DNA of 64,000 bases from Solenopsis invicta (Eukaryota > Arthropoda > Insecta > Hymenoptera > Formicidae). Below are positions 11,920 through 24,290 of the stretch, piece by piece (positions within the stretch are counted from its first letter, which is position 1; each line of letters opens with the position of its first letter). A program made the translations under genes and the position numbers. Location: NCBI RefSeq assembly GCF_016802725.1, contig NC_052671.1, forward strand, positions 6,449,001 through 6,513,000. The letters are read 5' to 3'. The notes under the pieces were generated by a model that saw nothing but the letters and a program-made list of their open reading frames with translations, did not search any database and was not told the origin of the DNA.

Positions 11920-13090
11920 GGCGGATGGCACAGGCGTTGAGGTAGCCGAAGATATCGGGTCTCGCGGAAGACAAATAGCAAGCCGCAGCGAGAACGTTCT
12001 CCTTCGGCAGCGGCGCGCACGTATATCCTCGTGCGAAATCTCTCGGATCGCTGACGGATAACTTCCAGCGGCGTAGACGCGACGAACGCGCCGCGAATGG
12101 ATCGTGGACTCGTGTCGTGCGATGGCCCTGTACTTACTCACCATCAAACAAACGGCCCACGTATAGTCCGACACCCGCGGATACGTCTAAACGAAGGTTA
12201 CATTCGGACCGGAAAGGAAAAAAAGATGAGAAGTGAAAAGAGACAGAGGGGAAGGGGAGGGGGAGAGGAGGCTACATGTTATGAGGGTACAGGTGCCGGT
12301 TTGTCTCCTTCTCCACCTTCGTCTCGGTGCCACCTCTTGTTTCTCCTTCGTTTGCCGACATTGTCTATAGACGCACAGTGTGCCTCTTCGTCCTGTTCCC
12401 CATCCTTCCGCTCTTCTTTTCCTTCTCCAGCTTCGTTCGTATAACTTCTTTTCTCTCGCCCGTCGTTTCTTTCTTTTTCAACCGCGTCGTCCTCGTCGCC
12501 GTCCGTGAGACGATGTTCAGCCACGAGAGAGGATACGCTCGCGTATGCGTGAGGTCGCGCCGAGTGCGGGTGAAAGTCTAACCGTGGGTCACCCGCCAGC
12601 CGCCCGTACCCTGCCTGCGGCTAATGTAGGTGCATCTATATCGCCGCGTGCGCGCGCGATGGTCAGCCTAAACTATAAGCGCGTCTTTCTCGCGGAAATG
12701 CCGCGCGCGCACGCTCTCGCGCTACCAGCATCGGCGCCGACGCGATGAAGCGGCACGACTGGACGGCTATCCTATTATCTCTCGCGTAGCAGATTCGAAA
12801 GATGCACCGCCGCCGATAAACCCCGACGGCGAGGTTCCCTTCCGCGATGAGGAGGCTATCGCGCCTCGAACGCCGAGCGGAATCCTCCGCAGAAACGTTA
12901 TTATGATATCGCGAGTAATAACGCGAGTGATAGACGCGTTAACGCGCGCTAAGTAGCGGTTGTTACGTCTCCCCGCGTTGAATCCGCGGGTTTCAGCAGC
13001 TCGCGGATTGTGTGGCTTAATGTCTATTTAAGTATTAGATGCCGCTCGTCGGGCGCCATTCCTCACTCGACTTTCGTGCAATCCTCGTTT
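10861..13090. other. Short AT stretch then CpG-rich block
   Basis: 10861-11160 is AT-rich. From 11160 the DNA is CpG-rich, with a purine-rich patch at about 11280-11340, a long CT microsatellite at 11875-11915 and another G-rich patch at about 12240-12272. The longest open frame (156 codons, minus strand, 10964-11434) spans the compositional border and shows no known domain. No gene recognised. Confidence 0.6.
11875..11915. repeat. (TC)20 microsatellite
   Basis: About 41 bp of pure TC, preceded by an interrupted CT run from about 11864. It creates artificial serine/leucine and arginine/glutamate open frames on the two strands. Confidence 0.95.
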
Positions 13091-13780
13091 CCGTAAACTT
13101 TTAACATGGGATACAAAAAATTTAGAAATTTATCGAAGCAATTTCTATTCAGGAATTGATTTCTTATTAATCCTCTAGTCAGGATTTGAAAAAACTCAGC
13201 TTAGTAGGATTTTTTCGGCTTTTATTTCTTATAATCCACTAATAATTAACAAAATTTGCTATTCAATTGATAATTCTAATACGAAATAAATTTAATTTAA
13301 TCTATTTATGTTTAATTTATTAATTTATCAATTTAATTAATTTATTTACTTATTTATTCGTTTAATTTAATTTATTAATTAATATAATAGGTGTGAATAT
13401 ATCTGTATAACGGGCATTCCATCAATTCAAATCGAGTTTTTGGATCCAACCATTTTTTATTAAATTTATTTTTTTATTAAAAATGCTTCTATCTTACAAC
13501 GTTCACTTTCCCCATATACAAATGTATCAGTAAATCCGGGATCCATGCAGTTATACTCAAAAATTGAAAATGAAAGTATATGTAGCATTGATCATTAAGT
13601 AATTGAATTATACCACCAAAGAAGCATCGAAAAAATCAAGATAAAGAAAAAATGAAATATCAATAAATTCTTTACTTGTAAAATATTTTTCAGCAAAATT
13701 GATAAAAAAAAAATTTGTTAATGATAATAAAACGATGGCGATTTCCAGAGAGTTCATGAAGATATATCGTTATGACAAAT
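13091..13780. other. AT-rich island
   Basis: About 690 bp, very AT-rich. The central part (about 13290-13390) is a near-simple run of ttaatttatt-type words. No gene and no clear terminal repeats seen. Confidence 0.65.
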
Positions 13781-14474
13781 CCTAGATGTAAATATGCGTC
13801 ATTCAAATTTTATCTATCGATTTCAACGTCAATTTTACATCCTTTGATATCTCTTTTCGCAGTGATGCGTCATAGTCGAACGCTCCTAACATTTTCTGTC
13901 GGTAAACAGCAGCGACGTGCGTGGACCTTTTGCTCTGAAAATTATGCGACCGGACGATCGTTAGAGACTCGACGGCGAGCTTCGGTGAAAGCGTCGGTTG
14001 AAACATTGTCGCGAGGCGTAGGTCGCGGGGTTAGACGATACGCGCGATTTCGCTTCGTCCACGAGCGAGCAAGCGCGACTCCCTCCCTCCGGAAGAGACG
14101 TCGCTTCAGACGCACCTTTCCCCGTACCGTATCGTCGTTGGGTTACGTGGCACGAGGTGGATCGTGCGCGTATGCCGTAATCACGCTTGATTGATTGCCC
14201 GCTGATTAATTGACGTCTTGATGATGACCACTGTTGGGCGGAGCACCGATCGATGTTGAGAAACTTTGATACATGAAACGCTACAGTATTGAGACTAACA
14301 TCGCGAACATCTGTTGAGACTACATTTTACAACGAATTAAATACGATAAGTGAATCTCACAAGAGAACGATTCTTCTACATTTCCAAATAGCCTTATAAA
14401 ATAATTTAAAAAATTTCGTCGCGATATAAAAGAAAGTTAAAAGTTATATTGTGGCTAGAAACTTGGAAATCATG
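13781..14474. other. CpG-rich segment grading into AT-rich
   Basis: 13860-14240 is CpG-rich and contains a 140-codon open frame (plus strand, 13772-14194) rich in arginine and serine with no recognisable domain. 14240-14474 is AT-rich flank of MITE copy 2. Confidence 0.55.
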
Positions 14475-14724
14475 TACGAAAAGAACAATTTTGCTAAAGT
14501 ATCTAAATATATTTAGTTGAATACAAATCCGAAAATAATTTTGTCAGATTATCAAATAATTATGTAGCTCAAGCTGATTGCTAAAATATTAAAACTTTTT
14601 GCAGCATTGTTCATCAAGCTTAAACGTCCTTATCATAATTACTTGGCTGGTCCAACAAAATTATTTTCTGATCTGTACGTAGCTAAATCTTTATATGCTT
14701 TAGTAAAAAACTATTCTTTCTGTA
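14475..14724 (+). mobile_element. MITE family A, copy 2 (best preserved)
   Basis: About 250 bp. Inverted arms of roughly 105 bp run from tacgaaaagaac at the left end to the complement of tttctttctgta-type sequence at the right end. The shared core is gaaaataattttgt(c/t)... on the left and acaaaattattttc on the right. The non-palindromic centre (14580-14622) includes actttttgcagcattgttc, which sets the orientation used for the family. There is no open frame of note, so movement would need a transposase supplied elsewhere. The superfamily is not assignable from the window. Confidence 0.8.
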
Positions 14725-15131
14725 TTTCTCATCTTTGTATGACAACATTCTTATAAACTGTTCAAAAAAATGAAGTATGAAATAAAGTATATGCATGGTA
14801 TACGTTATCTAGTTTGAGCGAAAATAGAAATAAGAGAATATACGCCTTTCTCGTCGTAATTCCTTATTTAAGAAATTCCTCCGCTTTCCATGGAATATAA
14901 CAAGTCCCTGTAGCGGGAAATTGAATTTCGAAGGTATCGAATAATGCAACTCCTACGAGCGAGCAATTGTGCACAGCGGAGACAGTGCTTTCACGGAGCG
15001 TTGCGCTTTGGTCGCGCGTAACTCGCCTCATTCGCCGCTAGTCACGCGTCGCATGCCCGGTGTTAACTCGCCTCAGACTTGTGCTTACTCGAACGTGTCC
15101 GTAATAGCACACGGATGAGACAGGCGGTAAT

Positions 15132-15172
15132 GGGGGGAGGGGGAGGGGGAGAAAACGGAGAAGAAGGAGGGG
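15132..15172 (+). other. G-run cluster, possible G-quadruplex
   Basis: Runs of 6, 5 and 5 G (15132-15137, 15139-15143, 15145-15149) separated by single A, with a fourth G4 run about 20 nt downstream. The three tight runs plus the divisible six-G run could support a quadruplex. The long last loop makes it weaker than the 21366 and 30374 motifs. Confidence 0.5.
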
Positions 15173-15272
15173 AGGAATAAGCAATGAAATATACTTTTTA
15201 GTATCCGGTCGCCGGTCGCACGCCACGTCGCTGTGTCTCGATGACCGCCGCTCGCTTGGCGGCGATGAGCGT

Positions 15273-15380
15273 GCAATTATCTCACTAACATTAATACGGC
15301 TAACGCGCGGTACTGGCGGCGAGCCATTACTCCCGTCTAACCTAATTAGCAATTCCTCGACCACTAATTATTATTAATAG
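15273..15380. promoter_or_regulatory. Cluster of ATTA/TAATTA sites
   Basis: caatta (15273), attaat (15290), ccatta (15324), ctaattag (15342-15349) and ctaattattattaatag (15364-15380) lie within 108 bp of otherwise CpG-rich DNA. This is compatible with a homeodomain-bound enhancer, but no partner motif or conservation can be shown here. Confidence 0.25.
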
Positions 15381-16317
15381 CTGGGCATACCAATAACGCG
15401 CGATCAATCGCGAGCGGTACGTACAAGCATTCGAAGCCGCGCCCGTTGTTACTCGGGTCGAAGGCAAAGCAAATAACCGAACGCCGGTAATGACCATTAG
15501 GCGAACAATCGACGCGCTTAATAGCCGATGCAACGTTTTACTTAAATTCCACGAGAGATCGGCGAACCCCCTGACGTAATTATCCGCCGTGGTGCCTTCC
15601 GAGGTTACGGCTAAAGTCAGCCAAGTGGACGAGTAGGATCGAATCGCGAGGGAATACGAGGGAAGCGAGAGGAGAACCGGACAGATCGGGGGAGATGGTT
15701 ACTTCTATAAGAAAGGAGGGCCTCCTGATTTATACCGTGTGCTTTATGAGCGGCCTGCCTCTCACGGTCGCGGTTTAAGTTTTGTCCGTCTCGGATCGGC
15801 ACGCCAAACGGCGGAGATGCATGGAGAGTGACGTCGAGGGTGGCAGGGAGCAACGCGGGGATTACGCGAATAACGAAAATGATGAACACTTTGTTTGCCC
15901 GTCTTATTCTCTTTCCATCTCTGAACTCTGCGCTCTTGCACGCACATTTACTTAAGCCTCCACGCTCGATCGGATTTTTTTCATTCAAGCAAGATGGGAT
16001 TCGCGGGGGATTTGAAGATAAGCTACTTCGAGAGAAAATAATTCTTCTTCCACATTGGCTGAGAGCGAAAGGTTAATTTTAATTCGAAATGAACGGAATT
16101 CACGTCACTTAGATGGCTTCTATATATAACGCATAACACAGAGAGTGGTTTAGAGAGCGCGCGACAACGTAATGACTTCCGAGGGTAGCTTGAGGGGAAT
16201 GTCGCGCGAGTCGCGAAATAAATCCCATCAGGCTGCGCGACGATTTTTCGCGAACTACGAGCAGGTATGTTGATTGCGAGCAGCGATGCGCATAGAGACG
16301 CGCGTAGATGCGCCGCT

Positions 16318-16351
16318 CGCATAGCTGCAGCCGGAGCGGCGCAGCTATGCG
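16318..16351. other. GC-rich hairpin, 11-bp stem
   Basis: gcatagctgc (16319-16328) pairs perfectly with 16341-16350, and an outer C-G pair adds one more. Inside, ccg/cgg (16331-16333 with 16337-16339) closes a 3-nt loop. The word gcgcatag near 16287 is also complementary to ctatgcgc of the right arm, so an alternative pairing exists. Confidence 0.65.
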
Positions 16352-16898
16352 CCACTATAATGCCGCGCGGTGCAACGCGCTTGAGCGACATCGGTTAAAC
16401 GATGCTCCCGGGTGAACAGGACATCGAGGGATCGCCGGACCCCGTTGCCGAGAGAAGAGAGAGAGATAAGCCGCGGACACGTGGGAAAATTACTGCGCGG
16501 CCACTCCGCCGATTCCTTATAGACCCCGGTCGTCCATTGTGACTTCAAGATCGCATACCACTATTGATTTATTCTAAATCGCCTTCCGCCACGGTACGCT
16601 TCGCGCCGGTACGCGCCAGTTATTTAAGATCGGCCGGCACGTGGAAAAAATAGCCGGGAAATATAGCGTTCCGATGAGGAAGAGATAATTAAAACGATCG
16701 AAGAGAGATTGGAAGATTAGAGGGAAGAGGGGGCGGACGAGAGAGCGGAGCTTACCCCTTGCGTGCCACCCTTGAGCTCGTTATTCAGATACGTATCTGT
16801 TGTTGCATTTTATGGAAATGTTTTATGACTTCTATCCAGATTATTGATCCGGATATTCATTCTATCGCCGGTAATGTTGAAAATTGTTATGCTTCTAA

Positions 16899-17665
16899 TT
16901 AGGGGAGAGTTGCTGAACGTGTACTGATCGCTGAATCGTGCTTTATCAATATTTTATATTTTTATTTAATATAAGCACTATTTAGTGACAAAAATATGAA
17001 GTAAATGAAGAATGAATATAGAGTAAAATTTAACAAATTACATCTTGTTTTGTGCTTGTTGGTAATACTTTAAAAAATCAGGTACAACCAATGCTAATTT
17101 TTGATCAATTTATGTAGCCAATAATAATACAATCGTTCAATTTTAGAATTTTTTTCATGTAAAGTGTATTGTAGAACATTTTACATTCATTGTATATACA
17201 TATTTGCAATTATACAGATTAAATTGATATTTTTATTTAAAAGCTATCGTTTTCTACAAAATTTTTATCACTAAAAATTTTTTAATACAATAAATTACAT
17301 TAATGAATAAAACTGATAATTAGTATGAATAAAAAAATATCAAATTACAAAAATAAATTCAAACCAGTTTTATTTCAATGTTTTTGTCATTTCGTGATTG
17401 TTATTTATTTATTATTAAAGATTTGATTTTTTTCACTAAATTATTAATAAAATAAATATTAATGTCTCTTAAATTTTTAATTATTTTAACTCATAAATTC
17501 GATACTTTCAAGATGTCACGATTTATAAGATTCATAGGTCCATAGGTACCTGAAACATCAAATTACAATTTCCAACGTTTATTTGCGTACAAATCAGTAT
17601 ATCAAATGGAAGATACAAGAAAAAAGTTTAAGCGTTACGCATTGCATTTGGCAACTCTCCTCTAA
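16899..17665. mobile_element. 767-bp TIR element, non-autonomous
   Basis: The left end TTAGGGGAGAGTTGC (16899-16913) and the right end (17651-17665, complement TTAGAGGAGAGTTGC) match at 14 of 15 positions. The interior is strongly AT-rich, unlike the GC-richer flanks, and has no sizeable open frame. This fits a non-autonomous cut-and-paste transposon or an internally deleted derivative. TTA/TAA at the two ends could be part of the terminal repeat or a 3-bp target duplication. The superfamily is uncertain. Confidence 0.7.
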
Positions 17666-18311
17666 ATAGGCAAATATATTTCTTTGATTCTGACAGACCA
17701 TAGCGTCATTGTTTGGATTTAAAAAATTTGCATCTTCCGCAAAATCTATTAGCTTATCTGATCGGTGCAGCTTTTATGACAATCGATTCGCACAACGGCT
17801 TGCGTCGTATACATAAACAAGATGCGAATTATACTGAAGTTCTCTCTTACCTCTCTGTAACCCTCCTTCTACCCTATATCTCGTGTCTTTTTCAACGATG
17901 AATGGTGGATTTCTTCGAGTGGTTTACGAACAAGTTCTATATCCTTCCTTCACACGGAGACACACAGTCCTTTCGATCCCGGCGCAATGGCAGAAACGAT
18001 GACAGCGGCGCGGTAATAGCGGTGGCAATAGCAGCAGCAGAAGCGGCAGCTGGACGCTTGCGAGGACAAACGTATCCGAGAAGGATCGGAGCGAAGAACG
18101 GAGAAGGAGAGAAATGAATATTCGCGACGCACGAAAACGAATGTTCAGAACGCGCACGGGCGAAGAACTGGTCGTGCCACCTACACGAACGATACGGGGT
18201 CGCGCAGCAAGGTCAAGGGTCAGGCCCCCACGGGGCAGTAAACGCAATTTTTGCATGGCGACCGAATGCCAATGAAAACCGGGTTATTAATAAATCGACG
18301 TAATTGCCGCG

Positions 18312-18340
18312 GTCGTCGCCGCCGCCGCTGCCGCCGCCGC
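18312..18340. repeat. Imperfect (GCC)n repeat
   Basis: gtcgcc followed by gccgccgctgccgccgccgc: about nine GCC-type triplets with one CTG interruption. Confidence 0.85.
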
Positions 18341-18925
18341 AGCGCGCACAGCGCGAAGGGCGCGACAGGGCGAAGCCCTCCGAACGAGTGCGGCTATTCT
18401 CGAGCTTTCATAACGCCCCTGGTGGGAGGAATAAATTAAAAATAAAATAAACAGAGGGAAAGGTCAAGCGTCGCGATGCATTGCATTAATAAACTCCCCG
18501 GGCATCGTGCTTAAGAGGTTCACGAGAGTCCTCCGCCTCCTCCCTTTCCTCCTCCCCAGTCTCTACGTCTTTGTCGCCCTCCTTCGCTCAGCCTCTCTTA
18601 TCTTCCTTCTTCTCCGCGTTTGTCCATCGTCGTCCTTCCCGAACCATTCTTTTTCCTTCAGCCGACGATATCCCTTCGCCTTGCGACCATGGCAAGCGTT
18701 TAATTCCGTCAAGTCTTAACTTTCGGATTAAAAGAAGAGTTAGGAATCAGTTTTTTGCAAATACGAAAATACTCGCCGAGTACATTGTACGCGGAATAGC
18801 ATCCTTCTCAGAATATGGTTAGCGACTCTTCCACGGTTAATCTTGCATGTTTGTAACGAACATGTTTACCATCGTCTTATTACGTATAACAAGAAATCTG
18901 TGCGTTGAAAAAGAGGAAAAAGAGA

Positions 18926-18974
18926 ATATACACTGAAATATATACACTGAAATATAACACTGAAATATATACAC
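18926..18974. repeat. 14-bp tandem repeat, about 3.5 units
   Basis: The unit atatacactgaaat is present at 18926-18939 and 18940-18953. A 13-bp copy lacking one base follows at 18954-18966, then a partial copy to 18974. Confidence 0.9.
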
Positions 18975-21365
18975 GTCGCATCATACATTGCAATTAGCAC
19001 TAATGCAACACTGTGTCCTCTGTCCTATGACATTTACATTGCAATAAGAATAATTTCATCAATTATGAACCTTGCATAAATTAATTTCTCGTAAGACGGG
19101 GAGAAAGCGGAAGCCGGTGAGAGAGACACTCGTGCGCCTGTGTCGTCTTTGGAAACGTGCCTCGGTGCCGTGGTTTACCGCGAAGGAACAGTATCCTGGA
19201 TAGCCCGGCATCTAGATACTTCCTTGGCCAGCTTGAGCCCGAGCGGTATCTGAGCGTAGATCGGAATTCAGGTACACGGTAGCGCTACCTCGAGGCGCAC
19301 AGCTCGTGAACACACCACCTTCGTCCGCCGTGGAGGCAAGGAAAAAGCACATAAAGGACGAAGACAAGAAGTAGGAAAGACACGGAGACGGGGCGAGAGA
19401 CGGCGCTGGGTGGACCGAGCGAGCGGGAACGAGATGGGAATCTCGCGGCGAGAGAGAGACGCAGGGAGGAGTCAACCTGCGAGAACGGCCGGGGCCGCGC
19501 CAGCGACTTCAGCCCCGCCGGCTCTGGCCGTCCGGTGATCTACCGTGCCGAGCCAAGCCCCTCATTAACGCCTTTGCTAAGAAATTACACGCAGTCGGTG
19601 GCAAACAAGAGCAAGAAGGTGTCGGCCGCGCTCGTTCCGATACACGGGACCCAGTGCTCTTGTCCCCCGCCTCGCCTCTCGCCACGCCGCTTCCGTCCCG
19701 TTCTCGCGTGAAACCCGGCCCTCTCCTCCCCTGTCGCGAAGCGTGCGAACCTTTGCAGCCAATTCGATCGAGATTCTGGTCCAGATAGCACGCGCCTTCG
19801 ACGCTACGCGCCCGAGAGCCTTTGCCTCGAGATCGCGCGAGATCAGAGCTTCACCGGTCGCGCGCTTTAAGTCGATATTGCCAATTTTTGCTGCTTTAAG
19901 GATCAAATCAAGATATCGTTAGATTTTTTAAATGTAGATATGTGTTAATCACAGATTTAGATTAATTATATAAGATTTGAAAAATTTTCAAGCTCAAAAG
20001 ACCTTAATCTGCCTAAATTTTACGGAAGAGTGATTGCAACGTCCGTAACATACATTAGAAACAATGGGTCATGTTAATGCTTGAATATTGCCATTTTTAA
20101 TGTAATATTCTTAGTAATTATAGTGCAGTAGCATTTGGTTTTTTTTATTTTACTTTAATAGGTACGTTCAGAAAATGAAATAGTAATGAGATTTGTCTAC
20201 CATGTGATAGGAAAACGGGTTCTCTCCTTTCTCAAACTAGGCAACGTCCAACCTAGAAACGTCTCTCGGCCGATCCCGTTCGTATGAGCCGAGAGCTCGG
20301 GATATGTTCCACGCATCGGCAATCGTGAGACCAAAAAGTCATGAACTCGATCGTTGTACACGGCGAGACGCGCGTCGGCCGAATTCCTGTAGGGTCGTCC
20401 TGCTCCCTCGTTCCCTCCCCCGCGACCTCCGGTCCTTCCCATCGCGCTGATGCCTGGTGCCCGCGGTCGGTGTTACGATCGAAATGACTGACGTACTGAC
20501 GGGAAACATTGCGGCCCCCCGCTGTCGAATGTCGTCGGCCGGCGCGTCGGCCGAGTGACCGATGTGGGTGAATCTTTTTCAACTCCGACGAGAGAGCGGC
20601 CGTGAGAGATGGATAAAGAGTCGAGAAGAAAGTCAAATAGAATTCCATGAAAGGCAGGAAGCGCGCGGTAAAGTAAATACAGACAAACAGATGGATTCGT
20701 TTGGTTATCATGGCCGGGAGTGCTCATCTCCTCCTAACGCTACGTCATTCCACGGATACGTGCAATATGATTAATTCGCGGAGAAGGGCAATCTCCTTCG
20801 CCGTTTACCAATCTCCAAAATAAAGTAACGTTTCTGAGAAACAAAGTATGAAATGATATCAAGCTCCCAGAATAAGCTATACCACAGCGATACATTTGAA
20901 ATTACTTCCGCAACGTTTGAACCCTGGCAATCCGTGCGAAATTCACGGGCATTCTCGACAATAAGTAACGGTTGTTACGGACTAACGGTCGAACGTCAAC
21001 GAGCAAACAGTGTAGAGCCGGCCGACGTCGTCTAGCTGAGGGCCGATCAAAATTTTCACTCGGGCGATGCGCATAACTCGGTTGAGTTGTTGCATCCACC
21101 TACCCTGTCCGGGATGCCCATCATCGCGGCGCGGTGCCGGCCCGCGGTGCACCTGGGATGACGGCTCTCTGCAAGATTGTAGATCCGTTAAACCAGGCGG
21201 AGAGAGAAACTGCGGCCGGCGAGAAGACGTCGGAGCCGGACAGAAAGATACACAGCTGAATCGAGTCGCGCGCGCGTGCGAGCGCGCTTATACGTGACTT
21301 CCGCTTCGTATCGAGAGTAACGTCGACGCGAGTCGAAAGTTTCGAAGGGTTCCGCGATGGACGGA

Positions 21366-21392
21366 GGGAGAGGGGGTGAGGGGGTGATGGGG
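21366..21392 (+). other. Canonical G-quadruplex motif
   Basis: Four G runs of 3, 5, 5 and 4 (21366-21368, 21372-21376, 21380-21384, 21389-21392) with loops of 3, 3 and 4 nt. It fits the standard intramolecular G-quadruplex pattern. Confidence 0.8.
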
Positions 21393-21444
21393 CAACGGAG
21401 AGGATCGACCGTGTCGTGTCTCCATTTCCTCTACGCGCGCCGCG

Positions 21445-21467
21445 CCGCTCCGCTCCGCTCCGCTCCG
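21445..21467. repeat. (CCGCT)4 pentamer repeat
   Basis: Four exact CCGCT units plus a partial one. A three-unit relative lies at 40580-40596. Confidence 0.9.
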
Positions 21468-21652
21468 CGCCGCGAAGGGGAGCACGCGCGTCTCACGAAC
21501 GCGAGGCGCGACCGTGTAGGCGTGTAGAGAAGTAAGAGAATGTCTTCCCGTGTCTGCCAGATGTCTAAACGTTGATAAGCCTCGGCGAGCGGCTAATAGC
21601 CGTTTAATAAGATTACGTCTCCGGGCGGACGGACTTGACGTGGCCGGAACAC

Positions 21653-21654
<2 letters not shown>

Positions 21655-21684
<30 letters not shown>
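21655..21684. repeat. (CT)15 microsatellite
   Basis: Uninterrupted CT run of 30 bp. Confidence 0.95.
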
Positions 21685-21687
<3 letters not shown>

Positions 21688-22200
21688 CCTCGAGCCAGGC
21701 CCGTTTGCGTTCTTACGGCCCGGTTTTATGGTCTCGCGGGTACATACATAGATTACGGCTATACACGACCGCCGTGATGCGACGTGGTTACGTACGTGAG
21801 CGCTAATGCGATCGTGTCACGGCGCGGCTCCGTTTCGGGACGCTCGCGCTCGACGAAAGCATCGCCGCGGCAGCGGCGACGGTATATATCTCGTGCTTTT
21901 TCTGGAAATAATCTGACAATAGCCGAAGAGCGTAATATTATCATACCGACGCGACGACGGATATCGCGCTATGCGATCGTGTAACCCGTTTCCCGACGAT
22001 AATCGCTCGCGCACGATGTTCGTGGCTAACAGTCGGCTTTTTGCGTCCGGATAATTCCTAACATTGTTTATGGGGGCTCGAATAATAATTACGAAACCTA
22101 ACGTTGTTGTAACGCCCCCGATATTGTACATCGTGCTTGCTTGTAAGCCTCGATAAATGTCGTGTCGCTATATCGGACGTCGTTACGTCGCACAACCGGT

Positions 22201-24290
22201 TCTACGCGCGATATCGTGTAATTTATTGATGCATAACTCACTGTATTTTATTAGGTCAATTTAGTAATATAAGTAATTAGCAGCATAAATAATATCGTCG
22301 GTGTCGAGACGCTTTAAATAAGTATACGCTTTTCTCACGCGCGTCATAAACCTATAATTTTATATGTGAAAATACGATTAAAATTTCATAAAAATTACTT
22401 AATAGCTCGTTCAAAGTAGTTACATAAAATATCAATATTGCTGCATAACGTAATCTAACACTAAAACTTCACTAACGTGTGTTATATATTATATTATCTT
22501 AATGAGATTATTATCTAACATTTGCTCAGACGTATGCTATAAAAACGTATATATTTCTAAATTCATATAATAAACATATGCTATTCTAAAAATGCGAAAA
22601 ATGCAATAATTATACGGAATCGTTAGATGTACGGCTGGTAACATAAATATAAAAATACTATAAAAAGATGCCAGGCATCCTTTACAATGGATGTTAAGCT
22701 ATGACGATTTGAGAGAAGATATACGAAAACGGAATGCAAACGGGAGGGCCTAGCAGTGGCCATTTGCATCCTCATTTCCAATGGTGAGCGGTTTCACGGG
22801 CAATATCGCGAAATTTATCGGGATGCGGTTTGCGATGATATTTTACACAACGAGACCGGCGTGTGTGCGGGGCACACCGCGGGGCCCACCCATGGCGGGG
22901 CCCCAGCGCCACCCCATACGTTTGGTACCGCAAGGAGGAAGGGGTGGCCCAACCGACCGGGAGGCGGAGGGAAACGCCGTATAACCTCGCTATTATTCTG
23001 GTATTTATACCAGTGTGCCCGCTGCTCTCACCCACCTAAATCTTCTTAATACGCGGCGGTTAGTGCACTTTATTAAACTCGCCGTGCTGGTACGCGCGCC
23101 CTCGCCCCCTCACCCCATCGTTCCTTTTCCCTTTCGCAGCTTCCACCTTCCAGGACCACGAAAGAAGAGGGAGGGAATGCAATTCGCCGCGGGACATCGA
23201 ATCACCGCTACACTGTACGCTTTTGCATTTAAATTCAATGAAAGGATGCCCGGCTTGTGCAATTTTTTGACCTTCCCTCGACACTCGGTCCGACTAATTA
23301 CGTGCCTTCTTAATTTTTTCCCCAAATGTGATTTGTAACTTTCACTTGGCTGCAATTGTATCGTGGCAATGTTAACTGTGCGTCAACCGTGGAAATGGTT
23401 TACAAGTCTTACAATGTGTGAATGGCGTTATTAAACGCGTCGCATGATAATTTTTTTACTCGTGTTTAAATTATTGCACCGGATCTTAATAAAGTAAAAT
23501 AGATCGTACCACTCGTAACACACACTCTTAAAATAAAAAGACAATTCTCTCCCGGATTAATCATTTAGAACGAAAGGTATTCGTTCCGACCGGGGGAATC
23601 TTCGCTGAATTAAATCTGCTTTCGAGGTCGAAGTTCTGCTTGCTCCTGAGATTTTCGAGTCACCTCAGCGAAGAGTCGTCTCATTTGCATACGTGACCTG
23701 ACCCGGAGTCACCCAAAAGAACGAAGCGACCGAGGCGGCTTTATAAGACAGTCGAGGGAAGGACGCATCTCCCTACCCGCCGCGCCGCCGCCTCCCCTCT
23801 GGTCGGAGTCGCGTAGCCTGGTCCACCATAGGTGATTGCCGTCCGAAATTTATATTCTCGCAAATTCCACGGAATCGTCGGTCGGTCGGTCTCCCGGGTA
23901 CGTTCGACAAAACGGTCGCGGGCCAGCAGATTTATATAAAACTGTAATGCGGCATTGCGCGTGTAACGAGCAAAACCATAAGCTCTGCCTACCACGAGCG
24001 AGGTCGACGTTAAAGGGGGATTTTTATAGCGTCGGCAGCATCGGGGATCGTTATACTTGCCGGGATTTATAGATTTTGCCCGGCACTCTGAGCCGAGCGC
24101 GTCCGGTAGTTTAGGGCGCTTTTAGGACGCCACGAGTAACGATCCTTTAAAATCCGTCGTTTAACGACCGTTTTAAATTCGTGCATGCGCACGCCGCCCG
24201 ATACCTTCTTGCAAAATGTGTTTGCTTATCGGGACTTTGGCGGCTGGTACAACGAAGCTCACCGTCGCATCGATTACATCAATGTCGAGA
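22201..24290. other. AT island then CpG-rich block
   Basis: 22201-22740 is AT-rich, with a small palindrome gatgccaggcatc at 22667-22679. 22740-24290 is GC-richer, with a short GTCGG run near 23879-23890. Open frames up to 107 codons show no known domain. No gene recognised. Confidence 0.6.

Larger units (their letters stand above)
14725..16898. other. Mostly CpG-rich gene-free block
   Basis: AT-rich to about 14880, then CpG-rich to about 16790. It holds the G-rich run 15132-15172, a TAATTA-rich patch at 15273-15380 and the hairpin 16318-16351. Open frames up to 123 codons on the minus strand overlap and have no known domain. Confidence 0.6.
17666..19890. other. CpG-rich block with short AT stretch
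   Basis: No gene recognised. It holds a GCC-rich patch at 18312-18340, a pyrimidine-rich patch at about 18530-18660, a 14-bp tandem repeat at 18926-18974 inside an AT-rich stretch (18760-19080), and CpG-rich DNA from 19080 to 19890. Open frames up to 110 codons overlap without domain similarity. Confidence 0.6.
19891..22200. other. AT stretch then CpG-rich block
   Basis: 19891-20190 is AT-rich. 20190-22200 is CpG-rich and holds a G-quadruplex motif (21366-21392), a CCGCT repeat (21445-21467) and (CT)15 (21655-21684). A 152-codon minus-strand open frame (20253-20711) shows no recognisable domain. No gene recognised. Confidence 0.6.

Noticed and set aside
20920..20945. tRNA T-arm-like word gtttgaaccc on the minus strand
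   Set aside because: No 5-bp flanking stem and no cloverleaf around it.
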